A DNA stretch of 64,000 nucleotides from Opitutus sp. ER46 (GTDB lineage Bacteria > Verrucomicrobiota > Verrucomicrobiia > Opitutales > Opitutaceae), in assembly GCF_003054705.1 (NCBI RefSeq), contig NZ_QAYX01000021.1, positions 186,001-250,000 of the forward strand, written 5' to 3'. Both the position numbers and the translations under genes were made by a program. Within the stretch, counting starts at the first letter, position 1; each line of letters starts with the position of its first letter. The notes under the pieces were generated by a model that searched no databases, was not told where the DNA came from, and saw only the letters and a list, made by a program, of their open reading frames with translations. This document shows positions 35,935-45,865 of this stretch, piece after piece.

Positions 35935-37875
35935 TCAGGTGGCGCTGCGGGGGGACGCGGCGGTGGCGGACCGCCCTGTACTCGCTGAAGCCGCAGGGGT
36001 ATGTACGGTGAGGGCGGCGCGGAGTTCGGCGAGCTTCACGGGCTTGGCGACAAAACCATCCATGCCGGCGGCCTGGCAGCGGGTGCGTTCGTCGGGGAGC
36101 GTGGCGGCAGTGAGCGCGAGCACGCGCACGCCGGCGGCCCGGCGCTGGGCCGGATCGGCGGAGTCCCGCCAGGCGCGCAGCCGGCGCGTGGCCTCCCAGC
36201 CATCGACCTTCGGCATGTGGCAATCCATGAGCACGGCGTCCGGCAGGGGGCCGCGGGCCAGCGCGGCCAGCGCGGCGGCGCCATCCGCCACCATCTCGTA
36301 CGCGCAGCCGAGGGCGCGGAGCTGCTGCTCGATAATCTTCCGGTTTACCGGGTTGTCCTCGGCCACGAGCACGCGGAGCTGCAGCGGCGCGATCCGTTCG
36401 GGCGACGGCGGGCCTTCCGGGGCGGGGGCGGCGACGACTGGCAGCGACAGGGTGAAATGGAAGACCGAGCCCTTGCCGGGCGTGCTTCGGGCCTCGAGCT
36501 TTCCGCCCATGAGCGCCACGAGCCGCGAGCTGATCGCCAGTCCCAGGCCGGTCCCGCCGAAACGCCGCGTGGTGGAGGAGTCGGCTTGCGTGAACCGTTC
36601 GAACACGCGCGCGAGCGTCGCTTCGTCCATGCCGATGCCGGTGTCACGGACCTCGAAGCGCACGAAATGCCGGTCACCCTCCCAACCGCGCGAGGTCACC
36701 ACGATCTCGGCGCGCCCGGGCGCAGGGGTGAACTTCACCGCGTTGGACACCAGGTTGAGCAGCACCTGGCGGAGGCGGTAGCTGTCGCCCAGGAAGCCGC
36801 GGGGGAGTTGGGGGTCCCGTTTCTGGCAGAGCACGACGCCGGCGTCCGCGCCGCGCTGGGCGAGCAGGGCGATGGTGTCGGACACGAGTGCGCCGAGGTC
36901 GAATGGCTGCCGCTCCAGGGTCACCTGGCCGGCCTCGACCTTGGAGAAGTCGAGGATGTCGGTGAGCTGCTTGAGCAGCAGGTCGCCGGAGTCGGAGATC
37001 AGCCGGATCTGTTCCCGTGCCGCCGGCGCGAGATCCTCGCGGCGGGCGAGCAGCTCGGTGGAGGCGATGATGCCATGGAGCGGGGTCCGGATCTCGTGGC
37101 TCATGTTGGCCAGGAACTCGCTCTTGGCCCGGGAGGCGGCTTCGGCCTCGCGGCTGGCGCTTTCGGCGCGCGCCTTGGCGGCCTGCAGCTCATAGGTCCG
37201 CTCGGCCACAAGGTGCTCCAGCTTGTCGTTGATGCGCTCGGACTCCCGGATCGCGGCATCGCTGCGCGACTGCGCCGCGTCGATCATGCGCGCCACGGTG
37301 ATGCCCAGACAGAACTCGAGCGACAGAGTGATGAGACCGTCGCGCAGCAGCCGGTCGAAGAAGAACTGGTCCACCGTATCGAACCGCGTGTGGTGGAGCA
37401 CGAGGAGATAGAAGCTGATGTGGCCCGTGGCCATGGCGGCGTACACGAGCGTGGCGACGCGCTGGGAGGCGAAGAGGATCGCGAGGAGGAGCGTCACCAG
37501 GTTGTAGGCGAGCGCCTGCACACCGACGCTGAGCGGGTAGATCGGGCGCACAAACAGGGGGCCTACGACCAGGGAGAGCTGGATCGTGCTGACCAGGGCG
37601 GCGGCAAACAGATTGCCGGCACGCTCGAGGCGGCCGCGGAGGATGTTCCAGATGCAGAGGCTGGCAGCGACCATGATCGCCGTGTTCACGGCGACCCTCA
37701 TGCCAAGCGATGGCGCGTTCTCCCAGATGCTCTTCGCGGTGCTGATCGGGACCAGCGTCATCGCGCACAACACGATTCCCGCCAGCAGCCGGGCCCGGAC
37801 GGCAATGAAGTACGACTTGCCCCGATAGGGGGCGTCGAGCCGGTCCGCGAATCGAACTAGGAAGCTGGGTATCAT
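35935..37875 (-). CDS. Hybrid sensor histidine kinase/response regulator
   Basis: The 646-residue protein has six predicted membrane helices in the first 200 residues with short loops, a coiled-coil linker (about 205-250), a dimerisation domain with H-box SHEIRTPL near residue 258, the ATPase motifs NLVSNAVKFT, DTGIGM and GGTGLGLAIS, and a C-terminal receiver with the phospho-Asp in LMDCHMPKVDGWE near 549 and the lysine in AKPV. It autophosphorylates His and passes the phosphate to its own receiver; further targets are not encoded nearby. The signal may be sensed in the membrane. A low-complexity Ala/Ser/Thr tail ends the protein. It converges on apbE. Confidence 0.93.
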   Translation of the reverse strand: MIPSFLVRFADRLDAPYRGKSYFIAVRARLLAGIVLCAMTLVPISTAKSIWENAPSLGMRVAVNTAIMVAASLCIWNILRGRLERAGNLFAAALVSTIQLSLVVGPLFVRPIYPLSVGVQALAYNLVTLLLAILFASQRVATLVYAAMATGHISFYLLVLHHTRFDTVDQFFFDRLLRDGLITLSLEFCLGITVARMIDAAQSRSDAAIRESERINDKLEHLVAERTYELQAAKARAESASREAEAASRAKSEFLANMSHEIRTPLHGIIASTELLARREDLAPAAREQIRLISDSGDLLLKQLTDILDFSKVEAGQVTLERQPFDLGALVSDTIALLAQRGADAGVVLCQKRDPQLPRGFLGDSYRLRQVLLNLVSNAVKFTPAPGRAEIVVTSRGWEGDRHFVRFEVRDTGIGMDEATLARVFERFTQADSSTTRRFGGTGLGLAISSRLVALMGGKLEARSTPGKGSVFHFTLSLPVVAAPAPEGPPSPERIAPLQLRVLVAEDNPVNRKIIEQQLRALGCAYEMVADGAAALAALARGPLPDAVLMDCHMPKVDGWEATRRLRAWRDSADPAQRRAAGVRVLALTAATLPDERTRCQAAGMDGFVAKPVKLAELRAALTVHTPAASASTGRSATAASPRSAT

Positions 37876-37981
37876 GCCGACGCGAAAGCGCTGACACTTA
37901 GAGACATCGGCTTGCTATACCACCCAAAATTCCGGTCGCGGGCGTCTCTCGCTTCTGACCTCAGGTGTTCGGTCTGAAATG

Positions 37982-38115
37982 AACCACGGAGACAGAGAGG
38001 ACACAGAGAAGACGGGTTGATCGGGCGGGTCACAGAGGGCACGGAGTTCGGAGGAGGGCACAGAGCTTCTGACCATCGGCCCTCTGACATCTGACGTCCG
38101 ACTGCTGACCTCTGC
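37982..38115. repeat. Word-repeat block: CACGGAGA, 35-base repeat copy 3, and TCTGAC words
   Basis: Three elements follow one another in the gap 37876-38115. AACCACGGAGACAGAGAGG and related CACAGAG words occupy 37982-38013; 38027-38061 is the 35-base repeat shared with 8532-8566 (32 of 35 positions, reversed); and 38066-38115 is a string of CTGAC/TCTGAC words reaching the stop codon of the CE12 gene at 38118. A shorter TTCTGACCTC word is at 37952. I see no gene. Confidence 0.75.
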
Positions 38116-39441
38116 CTAATTCCCGCGGGGAGCAATGTCGCTGTGGCCGGCGCTGGGGGGAACAGCGAAGGTCTCGAGTGGATCGGGATGCGCCGGGTCG
38201 TAACTGGCAAAGTCCTCCACGATAAAGGCCGCCAGCGGGAGCTGCGCGGCGCGGATGCCCTGCGCCACGCATTTCGCGAGTTGATACGCGCCGTAGTTGT
38301 TGTGGTGCGTGGCGTCGCGGCCACCCGCGCTGAAGGCCTGCGGCGAGCGCTCGGGGCCGAGCGCCTCGTACAGCCGGACGCTGTCGCGATCGAGATCGAT
38401 GACGGCCACGTTTTCCTCCTGCGCCACCTCGCGCACCGCCTGCGGATAGTCGCCGTGGGTGTTCTTGATCCGGCCGGCGGCATCGAAGGTGCGGCGCTGC
38501 ATCGAGGTGACGAGCACGGGCGTGGCACCACGCCGGCGCGCTTCGGAGATGTAGACCTTGAGCCAGGCTTTGTAGGTGGTGTGGGCCTCGACGTAGGTCT
38601 GGGGCCACTGCTGCTTCTCGTCGTTGTGCCCGAACTGGATGAACAGCCAGTCCCCCGCCTTCATCTGGCTGAGCAGTTTCGCGAGCCGCAGCTCGGAGCT
38701 GAAGGACTTAAGCGTCTCACCGGACTCGGCGTAGTTGGCGACGACGACGCCGGGCTGGAGGAAACGCGTGAGCATCTGGCCCCAACTGGCGCCCGGTTCG
38801 CTGGGCTGGTCGGTGACGGTGGAATCGCCGGCGAGGAACACGGTCGGCAGGTTGGGAGCGGGCACGATTTCGACGGCGCACACGTTGGCCGCCGGGCCGC
38901 CGAACTCGAGCGTGAGCTTGTCGTCCCACGTCGGTGAGCCGCGCTCGCGGTCATTCGTGAGCACCTCGGTGCCGCCGGGCGCGTTCAGCGGCGGTGGCGG
39001 CAGCCGGCGGTTGCGCACGTGGACCGCGAAGGTGCGGCTCGCATACGCTCCCGGGGCCGTGGTCGCGGCTTCGACCATCAGTCGGCGGGCCTCAGCCTTG
39101 ACGGTGAGATTGGTGGCTGCGCTGGCGTCGCCGAACGTCACGGTGACGAGGTAGGTGCCCTCCGGCGCCGCGACAGAAAAGCGGGAGGGCTGCACGGCGC
39201 GCAGGCCATCGGCGCGCAGCGGATCGCCGCCCTCGTGCACGATGCCGGTGATGTTGGCGCCCGGCTCGAAACCGAATCCGGTCTCGACTGTGAACGGCTG
39301 CGACGAAGGCACGGCGGTGTAGCCGGCGGCCACCGGGCCGGGTCCGAAATCGAATCTCCAGCCCGGCGCCGCAGGAGCGGTCGGGGCGGCGCGAAGGCCG
39401 GAGCAGAGGAGCGGGACAAGACAGACGAGGAGGAGGCGCAT
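38116..39441 (-). CDS. Secreted rhamnogalacturonan acetylesterase, CE12-type SGNH hydrolase
   Basis: The 441-residue protein has a signal peptide (ends SGLRAAP), then an N-terminal beta-sandwich module of about 170 residues (WRFDFGPGPVAAGYT, VTVTFGD, FAVHVRN) that is a likely carbohydrate-binding part, followed by an SGNH esterase: LAGDSTVTD near residue 205, NYAESGETLKS, FIQFGHNDEKQQW near 272 and the catalytic Asp/His pair in DATHHNNYGA near 379. This combination is typical of CE12 rhamnogalacturonan acetylesterases, which remove acetyl groups that block backbone cleavage. ATG 39441 is chosen for the signal; the frame continues 325 codons upstream as noise. It is divergent from another esterase gene. 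Confidence 0.88.
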   Translation of the reverse strand: MRLLLVCLVPLLCSGLRAAPTAPAAPGWRFDFGPGPVAAGYTAVPSSQPFTVETGFGFEPGANITGIVHEGGDPLRADGLRAVQPSRFSVAAPEGTYLVTVTFGDASAATNLTVKAEARRLMVEAATTAPGAYASRTFAVHVRNRRLPPPPLNAPGGTEVLTNDRERGSPTWDDKLTLEFGGPAANVCAVEIVPAPNLPTVFLAGDSTVTDQPSEPGASWGQMLTRFLQPGVVVANYAESGETLKSFSSELRLAKLLSQMKAGDWLFIQFGHNDEKQQWPQTYVEAHTTYKAWLKVYISEARRRGATPVLVTSMQRRTFDAAGRIKNTHGDYPQAVREVAQEENVAVIDLDRDSVRLYEALGPERSPQAFSAGGRDATHHNNYGAYQLAKCVAQGIRAAQLPLAAFIVEDFASYDPAHPDPLETFAVPPSAGHSDIAPRGN

Positions 39442-39639
39442 GATCGGGCGGGCCGAAGCCTCCACTCCGGCCGGTGCCACGGCAGGAGCAAGGTTCAAGT
39501 CCGCTGGACGGTCCGCCAGTTCGGGCGTGCCACGTCCGAAATCGCGGGCGCGAGGGCGAACGCAGTGCCGCCCCGCAGGCCGCCGCGCCGACATCTTTGT
39601 GGTTTCCGCGCCGCCGGAGCTTTGCTTCCTTGCGCGACC

Positions 39640-40467
39640 ATGTCCTGCCGTCACGTCGTTCGTCTGCTCGTCCTCCTTGTCGCGCTGGCCGGCGCCACGC
39701 TGCGCGCGGAGCCCTGGAAAATGCTGTTTGTTTTCGGCGACAGCTACTCTGACAGCGGGGCCGGCTTCGTCTACGCGGATGGCCCCACGGCCGTGGTGTA
39801 CCTGGCGCGCGGGCTGGGCATTCCGTTCACGCATGCGCGGGACGCCGACCGGGCCGGGAAGGGGTTGAACTTTGCGGTGAGCGGAGCGCGCACGGGAGCA
39901 GACGAGGGCGCGAAGCTCGGGCCGGCGGTGATGGGCCGCGGCGTGTGGACGCAGGTGGAGGACTTCGCGGAGCGCGTGCACGCGGGCGAAGTGAAATTCG
40001 ACCCGGCGCACACACTCTTCTTCATCGCCGCCGGGCTGAACGACGTGCGGGTGCCGACGGAGACCTCGGTGGCGAACCTGCGCAATGAGATCCGACTGCT
40101 CTACGCGGCCGGAGCCCGGCACTTCCGCGTGGCGCTGCTTCCGACGAAGATCGCTGGATTCGCGGTGACGGCGCGCCGGCTGAACCCCGCGATTGCGGGC
40201 ATCCCGACCTCGCTCCGCCTGGAAGGGGCCACGATCGAGCTCAGCCACTGGGGCGAGTACTTCGACGCCGTGATGGATAACCCGCGGGCCTACGGAATTC
40301 TCAACACGACCGACTCCTGCGCGGGCCGCGCAAGCATCGGCGTCAAGCCGGTGGAGAAGGGTGATCCCGCGACATACTACTTCTATTACGACGCCCATCC
40401 CTCGACCGCAGTGCACCGCGCGGTCGGCGAGATGATGCTGCGCGAAGAAAAAGGGCTGAAGGACTGA
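39640..40467 (+). CDS. Secreted GDSL-family esterase/lipase
   Basis: The 275-residue protein has a signal peptide (ends AGATLRAEP). The GDSL nucleophile motif is FVFGDSYSDSG near residue 33, with an NFAVSGA block II, an AAGLNDVR block III, and a C-terminal DAHPSTAVH catalytic pair near 251. It resembles plant-type GDSL lipases and phospholipases more than CE12. The substrate is open. Its last codons (LKD and stop) lie inside a CTGAAG repeat that is identical for 15 bases to the one ending the SGNH gene at 8426. The start is divergent from CE12, 198 bases away. Confidence 0.85.
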   Translation: MSCRHVVRLLVLLVALAGATLRAEPWKMLFVFGDSYSDSGAGFVYADGPTAVVYLARGLGIPFTHARDADRAGKGLNFAVSGARTGADEGAKLGPAVMGRGVWTQVEDFAERVHAGEVKFDPAHTLFFIAAGLNDVRVPTETSVANLRNEIRLLYAAGARHFRVALLPTKIAGFAVTARRLNPAIAGIPTSLRLEGATIELSHWGEYFDAVMDNPRAYGILNTTDSCAGRASIGVKPVEKGDPATYYFYYDAHPSTAVHRAVGEMMLREEKGLKD

Positions 40468-40518
40468 AGAGCTGAAAGGCTGAAGCCGGAGGCCAGAAGC
40501 CGGAAGACGGAAGACACT
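40454..40518. repeat. CTGAAG-word repeat overlapping a stop codon, copy 2
   Basis: GGCTGAAGGACTGAA (40454-40468) is identical to 8421-8435 and is followed by GCTGAAAGGCTGAAGCCGGA and GCCAGAAG words to 40518. The stop codon TGA at 40465-40467 is the second CTGAA word, whereas in copy 1 the first word supplies the stop. Confidence 0.8.
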
Positions 40519-40567
40519 TCGGGTTTCGCGGAGGCGAAAACCGGCGAGAACGAGAACGACCTTCGGA

Positions 40568-40627
40568 GTGAAAGTGAGAGTGAGAGTGAAAGTGACGAGG
40601 CAGTGACGGGGGCGCCCTCAATCCCTC
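40568..40627. repeat. GTGAAAGTGAGA word tract and CTCAATCC head, copy 3
   Basis: GTGAAAGTGAGAGTGAGAGT and following words occupy 40568-40596, preceded by GAGAACGAGAACGAC. CTCAATCCCTC (40617-40627) matches 514-524 and 27967-27977 and here overlaps the end of the GH106 gene, whose TGA stop (40620-40618) is part of the motif. Confidence 0.65.
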
Positions 40628-43600
40628 TTGTCGCCTAGGCGCAGACGGACGGGGCCGAGGAGGCCGGAGGGGACGAGGGAGTCGGTCGGGCGGTACGGAT
40701 TGTCGGTCGTCCAGGTGAGGCGCTGGTTCGCGGGGAGGCCCGCGTCGGCGATCAGCCGGTTGACCCAGGTGTTTACGACGCGGACTTCGAGTTCGTTGCG
40801 ACCAGATTGCAGGGCGGCGGTCGCGTCGACGGCGAACGGAGCCTTCCACACCGTGCCGAGATCGCGGCCGTTGAGCTTGACCGAGGCGAGGACGGCCACG
40901 TCGCCGAGATCGAGGAGCACGCGGCGGCCGGCGGCGGTGGCGGGCGCGTCAAAAGACTTTCGATACACGGCCGCGCCGGAGTAGTGGCGGATTCCGGGAT
41001 CGGCGGTGGCGTTCCAGGGCGCCAGCTCGGCGAAGGAGGTTTCGGCGGGGCCGCCCCAGGCGGACGCAAAGGAGACCTGCCAGGGACCGGTGAGCGTCTG
41101 GAGCACGGGACGCTCGGCGACGAGTTGAGCAGGCGCGACCGCTGCCGGCGCGATGCCGGTCGTGGGGCCGAACACAACGAAAACCGATGCGTGCGCTTCC
41201 AGCGGCAGGTTCACCTCGGTGCGGCCGTCGGCGGTCGGCCGCCATGCCGCGGGGGAAGTGATCGCGCCGGTCTCAGGATGCCAGAGCTGCGGCGTGCGGC
41301 CGCGCACGCGGAAGGTGGCGGTCACGTGCCGCGGCTGCGCGCGGTGGTTCGCGATAAAGTAGATCTCGCGGTCGGTGGTCCGCCGATGCGCGTGGAGCAC
41401 GTCGAGCCGGTCGGTCCCGCCGGCGTCGAAGTCGCGGGGCACGCCGAGAGCGGCGAGCACCGCGGCGGGAGACTGTCCCCAGCACACGCGGCCGGCGCCC
41501 GTCTGGCGCACGCCGCGGGTCGCGAGTGGACCGGCGCCCCAGAGTTCGTCGGCGATCCGGCGCACTTCCGCATCGCCGGCGGCGGCGTCGCCGAGACTGG
41601 GCGAACCGACGGGTTTGGTCGGGCCGAGCACGACCGCGCCGGCGACGACGAGCGCTTTCAGATGGCGGGCGGCGGCGAGGCTGAGCCGGTCGCCGCCCGC
41701 CAGCACGAGCAACGTGTAGCTCATGCCATCGGGGAGGACGATGCGTCCATCGCGGACCGACGTGCGGCGAATGAGCGCGTCATCGGTGCAGACGTCGTAG
41801 TCGTAGCCGTCGGGCGGCGCGGGACGCATGCGCCAGGTGGCGATCTTGGCGGGCGTGTCGCTGCCGAGATGATACAGGACGTCGCTCACCGGCAGGCCCT
41901 GGCGCAGGACGGAGGCCGAACGCGTGAGCGTGGCCCAGAAGCCGGCGCTGTCCTCCCACCACGTGTTATGCCGCTGGTACGGCAGGTAGAAACGCGGCTC
42001 GGTCACGCCGGGCTTCCGGTCGTCCCACGGCTGGTGCACGTACGCGAGGACGACAAAGCGGTTAATGCCGAGCGCGAGCGCGGCGTCGGCGAAGGGCTTC
42101 ATCATCGCGGGGTGCACCTCGGCGCGGCTGCCGGTGAAGGCCTCGGCGGCGGCGACAGGCAACCCGTAGAGGTGGGCGGCGCTGGCGGCTTCCTTGCAGT
42201 CGATGGTGCCGTCGCTCTGTGTCATCCAGAACTCGCCCATCGGGGTGTCGGTGCGGCCCTTGGCCTGGAAATTGTCGCTCGGCAGGCAGGTCGCGATCCC
42301 GGGCGCCTGGGCGATGAGCGTGAGGCCGTGCTCGTGGCAGAGGCGCTGGAAGCCGCCGAAATATTCGTCGCTCATCAGGTCGGCGATCGTACGGCGGACA
42401 TCGTGGAGGAATCGGTCCGACTCCGCGCGCGAACCGACGACACGGCCGAGCATGGCGGGCAGGTATCGGGTGATCGGGTACCCGCGGCGTCGCTCGAATT
42501 GCGCGGCGAAGTCGGCCGTCCAGTTCTGCGCGCCGTGTTCGTTGCTGTCCATGGTGACGCTCGCCAGCCGGGCGCCCGGCACGGCCTGGATTTCGCGCAG
42601 AATGACGCCGACATAGTGTTCGAACTGCACGCGGGCGGCGGCGGCGCTCAACTTGTCGCATTCGAGGCCGGCGGACTCGGGACGACCGTGTTTCGTCTTC
42701 GCGCCGGTGGGCGTGTGACCCAGGCGGAAGATGGTCCAGCGGCCCGGCGGCGCGTCCCAGGAGAGTTTGCCGTCGGGCGCGAGCCGGCTGGTGAGGTCGA
42801 CGACGCGAGTCGGGTCGAGGGTCTCGGCGGGAGCGTAGTCTGGGGTGCGATCCGCGGCGGCGAAGTCGGCGACGTTCCCGGACTTCGATTCCCAGTGATC
42901 CACGCGGGCGACGGAACTGAGTGAGACGCGGGCGAGCAGGAGGTCGTCGTCCTTGGCCCGTTCGTTGCGGCCCCAGTCGTGGAGGTTGAGCCGGAAGTAG
43001 CGGGCGGTGGTGGCCGGGAAGGCGACGGTCTGCTGGGTCCAGGAATCGTGCTGGTAGCCGATCGCCGGCAACTGGCACACGCGCTGCCAGGACGCCCCGT
43101 CCGTGCTGGCCTCGAGTTCGCCGATGGGCGGGTTCAGCCGCATGTTCTCGCCGTAGAAATCGTCGGCCCAGGACGTAGGCACCTGCGTGGCGATGACGAG
43201 GGCCTTGGCGTTGGGGCGGAGCGAGTAGGTGAGGCTGCGGAGCGTGACGGCGGCGCCGTAGTCGAGCTGGATCAGGACGGGCGCGTGGTTGGCGGGTGGA
43301 GCGAGGCGGACGCGGGCGCCGTTGGCGGCATCGAAGACCGTGGTGAGATCGACGCCGGCGGGGAAACTCGCGCGCTGCGGCACGGGCAGGACCTCGCCGG
43401 CCAGCGCGGCGGGAGTGGGGTAGGCCAGGACGGCGACGTCGCGGTAGTAGTCCAGTTTCGAGGCGGGTTGCGGCAGTGTGAGGGCAACCGTGCGGCCGCC
43501 CTCGACGGTGGTCTCGGTGCCGACGAGCCGCTGCATGCCGAGTTCGGGCGTGATCCAGGGGCCGCCGGCGACGAAGCCCGGACCGACGTTGAGTTCGAAT

Positions 43601-43938
43601 GCGAGGCCGAGCCGCGCGCACTCGGCGGCGGCGAAGCGGACGCGCGCGAGCCACTCGGGCGAGAGGCTCTTCAGGGCGTCGGGTGCGTCGGAGAAGACTT
43701 GCTCGTAAAGGACGACGCTGCCGAAGCCGGCGCGCTGCAGGGCTTCGAGGTCGCGGGTGATGCCGTGGTCGGTCGTGACGGACTCTCCCCAGAACCACCA
43801 GATGCCCGGCCGGGCGTCGGCGGCCGGCGTGAGAAACGCGGCCGGCGTCGGATCGGCCGCCGCCGAGGCGAGGCGGAAGTTGATCAGGATGAGACAGAGG
43901 AGGGCCGCGCTGAAGCGCACCAAACGGGACCTTGGCAT
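40618..43938 (-). CDS. Secreted alpha-L-rhamnosidase, glycoside hydrolase family 106
   Basis: The 1106-residue protein has a signal peptide (ends FRLASAA) and the GH106 start: [40 protein letters not shown] and [17 protein letters not shown], consistent with the (beta/alpha)8 barrel that releases terminal L-rhamnose with inversion. A catalytic-region Glu in [11 protein letters not shown] and a glutamine-glycine rich pocket follow, then C-terminal beta-sandwich domains with [18 protein letters not shown]. It would complement GH28, GH88 and CE12 in rhamnogalacturonan I breakdown. The final codon context belongs to a dispersed repeat motif. A pair of direct repeats lies upstream of its start. 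Confidence 0.88.
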   Translation of the reverse strand: MPRSRLVRFSAALLCLILINFRLASAAADPTPAAFLTPAADARPGIWWFWGESVTTDHGITRDLEALQRAGFGSVVLYEQVFSDAPDALKSLSPEWLARVRFAAAECARLGLAFELNVGPGFVAGGPWITPELGMQRLVGTETTVEGGRTVALTLPQPASKLDYYRDVAVLAYPTPAALAGEVLPVPQRASFPAGVDLTTVFDAANGARVRLAPPANHAPVLIQLDYGAAVTLRSLTYSLRPNAKALVIATQVPTSWADDFYGENMRLNPPIGELEASTDGASWQRVCQLPAIGYQHDSWTQQTVAFPATTARYFRLNLHDWGRNERAKDDDLLLARVSLSSVARVDHWESKSGNVADFAAADRTPDYAPAETLDPTRVVDLTSRLAPDGKLSWDAPPGRWTIFRLGHTPTGAKTKHGRPESAGLECDKLSAAAARVQFEHYVGVILREIQAVPGARLASVTMDSNEHGAQNWTADFAAQFERRRGYPITRYLPAMLGRVVGSRAESDRFLHDVRRTIADLMSDEYFGGFQRLCHEHGLTLIAQAPGIATCLPSDNFQAKGRTDTPMGEFWMTQSDGTIDCKEAASAAHLYGLPVAAAEAFTGSRAEVHPAMMKPFADAALALGINRFVVLAYVHQPWDDRKPGVTEPRFYLPYQRHNTWWEDSAGFWATLTRSASVLRQGLPVSDVLYHLGSDTPAKIATWRMRPAPPDGYDYDVCTDDALIRRTSVRDGRIVLPDGMSYTLLVLAGGDRLSLAAARHLKALVVAGAVVLGPTKPVGSPSLGDAAAGDAEVRRIADELWGAGPLATRGVRQTGAGRVCWGQSPAAVLAALGVPRDFDAGGTDRLDVLHAHRRTTDREIYFIANHRAQPRHVTATFRVRGRTPQLWHPETGAITSPAAWRPTADGRTEVNLPLEAHASVFVVFGPTTGIAPAAVAPAQLVAERPVLQTLTGPWQVSFASAWGGPAETSFAELAPWNATADPGIRHYSGAAVYRKSFDAPATAAGRRVLLDLGDVAVLASVKLNGRDLGTVWKAPFAVDATAALQSGRNELEVRVVNTWVNRLIADAGLPANQRLTWTTDNPYRPTDSLVPSGLLGPVRLRLGDKRD

Positions 43939-44037
43939 GTCCCGCCAGACGAGCGCGCGGCGGTGGAGTCACAAACCAAAACTGCGGCGTTCAAACCGGC
44001 CGGCGCGATCTGCCCCGTGGCGCTCCGGCAGCGCGGG

Positions 44038-44108
44038 GAGTATCTGGACATTATTCCGGCGAGTATCTGGACATTATCGCTAATACCCGAAGGTGAGGCG
44101 GATATAAT
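44038..44108. promoter_or_regulatory. Tandem direct repeat and -10-like box in divergent gap
   Basis: GAGTATCTGGACATTAT occurs at 44038-44054 and again at 44061-44077, 23 bases apart (about two helical turns). A TATAAT hexamer follows at 44103-44108. They lie in the 339-base gap 43939-44277 between the divergent GH106 and Asp-box propeller genes, which contains nothing coding that I can see. Direct repeats at this spacing suit a regulator binding as a tandem dimer, for example AraC-like. Confidence 0.5.
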
Positions 44109-44277
44109 TGCAGCCTCCTTGCCTCGGTGTCCTGCGGCGGGCGTGTGGCGAGGTCGTTGTCCGCCGCGGGGCGGCTCGTTCGTTGTGACGGGAGGCTCGC
44201 GCCGGCGAGTCGTCCTGTTGCCACACCCACACGTTATCACCCGCGGCGGGCCGGTCGCCCGCGGCATTCCCACACCC

Positions 44278-45444
44278 ATGAGCAGAGTACGTCTTCTGGT
44301 CGGCACGAAGAAGGGCGCGTTCGTGCTGACGTCCGACGGCGCGCGGCGCGACTGGCGCGTCGCCGGCCCGCATTTCGCGGGCTGGGAGGTCTATCACCTG
44401 AAGGGTTCCCCGGCGGATTCGAACCGGATCTACGCGTCGCAGTCCAGCAGCTGGTTCGGTCAGGTCATCCAGCGTTCCGACGACGGCGGGGAAACCTGGC
44501 AAACGCCGGGCAGCAGTGCGGCGGACCTCGCCGGGGCGAACGGCTTCCCACGCGGGGAGAGCAACAAATTCACGTATGTCGGCCACGTCGGGACGCATCT
44601 TTGGTACGACGGCAGCCAGCATCCCTGGGAGTTCAAGCGCGTGTGGCACGTGGAGCCGTCGCTGACGGACCCCGACGTGGCGTACGCGGGCGTCGAGGAT
44701 GCAGCGCTGTTTCGGACCGACGACGGCGGCAAGACCTGGGCGGAGCTGCCGGGCCTGCGCGGCGCGAAAGGCGACCTTTGGCAACCCGGCGCAGGCGGAC
44801 TCGCGGTGCACACGATCCTGCTCGACCCGAGGCGGAACGGGCGGCTGTACGTGGCGATCTCGGCCGCGGGGGTGTTTCGGAGTGATGACCACGGCGCGAC
44901 GTGGAAGCCGGTGAATCGCGGGCTGAAGTCGCTCTGGGAGCTGCCGGATCCCGATGCGGCGGTCGGGCATTGCGTGCACCGGATCGCGCTGCACGCGGCG
45001 CGGCCGGACGTGTTGTTCATGCAGAAGCACTGGGACGTGATGCGGTCCGACGACGCTGGCGAGATGTGGCGCGAGGTGAGTGGCAACCTGCCGAGCGATT
45101 TCGGGTTTCCGATCGATGTGCACACGCACGAGCCGGACACGGTGTACGTGGTGCCGATCAAGAGCGACTCGGAGCACTACCCGCCGGAGGGGAAACTGCG
45201 CGTGTATCGCTCGAAGACGGGCGGCAACGAATGGGAGCCGCTCACGCGCGGGCTGCCGCAGCGTGACTGCTACGTGAACGTGCTGCGCGACGCCATGGCG
45301 GTGGATGCGCTCGATCCCTGTGGCGTGTACTTCGGCACGACGGGTGGGCAGGTGTACGGCTCGGCGGACGCCGGCGACACCTGGACGCCGATCGTGCGCG
45401 ATCTACCGCCGGTGTACTCGGTGGAGGCGCAGGTGCTGCCATGA
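44278..45444 (+). CDS. Asp-box (BNR) beta-propeller, sialidase/VPS10-like fold
   Basis: The 388-residue protein has no signal peptide ([20 protein letters not shown]). Five Asp-box turns SxDxGxTW are visible: [40 protein letters not shown] and [10 protein letters not shown], one per propeller blade. The fold is that of sialidases and sortilin VPS10 domains, but no arginine triad or other sialidase active site is evident, so glycosidase activity is doubtful. The stop overlaps the start of a MoaD-like gene by ATGA, an unusual but probably functional pairing. ATG 44278 fits the family N terminus; the longer frame upstream is antisense to GH106. Confidence 0.83.
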   Translation: MSRVRLLVGTKKGAFVLTSDGARRDWRVAGPHFAGWEVYHLKGSPADSNRIYASQSSSWFGQVIQRSDDGGETWQTPGSSAADLAGANGFPRGESNKFTYVGHVGTHLWYDGSQHPWEFKRVWHVEPSLTDPDVAYAGVEDAALFRTDDGGKTWAELPGLRGAKGDLWQPGAGGLAVHTILLDPRRNGRLYVAISAAGVFRSDDHGATWKPVNRGLKSLWELPDPDAAVGHCVHRIALHAARPDVLFMQKHWDVMRSDDAGEMWREVSGNLPSDFGFPIDVHTHEPDTVYVVPIKSDSEHYPPEGKLRVYRSKTGGNEWEPLTRGLPQRDCYVNVLRDAMAVDALDPCGVYFGTTGGQVYGSADAGDTWTPIVRDLPPVYSVEAQVLP

Positions 45445-45737
45445 TCCGGGTCGTGCTGCCGTTTCACTTGCGCAATCTCGCCGGGGTGTCGGGCGAGTTG
45501 GCGTTGGACGTCGCGGCGCCGGTGACGTTGCGGGCGGTGGTTGACGCGGTGGAGGCGCGCTACCCGGTCCTGCGCGGGACGATTCGCGACCACGCGAGCG
45601 GCAAGCGACGCACGCTGGTGCGGTTCTTCGTGTGTCGCGAGGACTGGTCGGCGCGGCCGCCGGAGACGGAGTTGCCGGCGGAAATCGTCAGCGGCCGCGA
45701 ACCGCTGCTGATCGTCGGCGCGATGGCGGGCGGATAG
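45441..45737 (+). CDS. MoaD/ThiS-family ubiquitin-like protein with C-terminal Gly-Gly
   Basis: The 98-residue protein has a beta-grasp pattern ([45 protein letters not shown]) and ends in Gly-Gly, as MoaD and ThiS do before adenylation and thiocarboxylation. Its middle is longer than in MoaD (81 residues in E. coli). No MoaE, MoeB, ThiF or ThiG gene is in the window. Coupled by ATGA to the Asp-box propeller, it is probably a sulfur carrier or a protein modifier rather than part of a standard molybdopterin operon. The E1-like partner must be encoded elsewhere. Confidence 0.85.
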   Translation: MIRVVLPFHLRNLAGVSGELALDVAAPVTLRAVVDAVEARYPVLRGTIRDHASGKRRTLVRFFVCREDWSARPPETELPAEIVSGREPLLIVGAMAGG

Positions 45738-45865
45738 CGCGGCGCGATCGCGCCGCGCGCGTAAGGACGCGCCCTGCGGGGCGCACGTGTAAGGTGTAAG
45801 GTTTGAAGGGGCGGGGGGCGACGCCGCGCGAAGGCAGTCCGGGGGGCGGAGCCGGAGCTTGAAAG

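Noticed and set aside
38116-40416. CE12 gene extended upstream to 766 codons
   Set aside because: The additional 325 codons would run antisense through the GDSL esterase gene and bury the signal peptide that begins at 39441.
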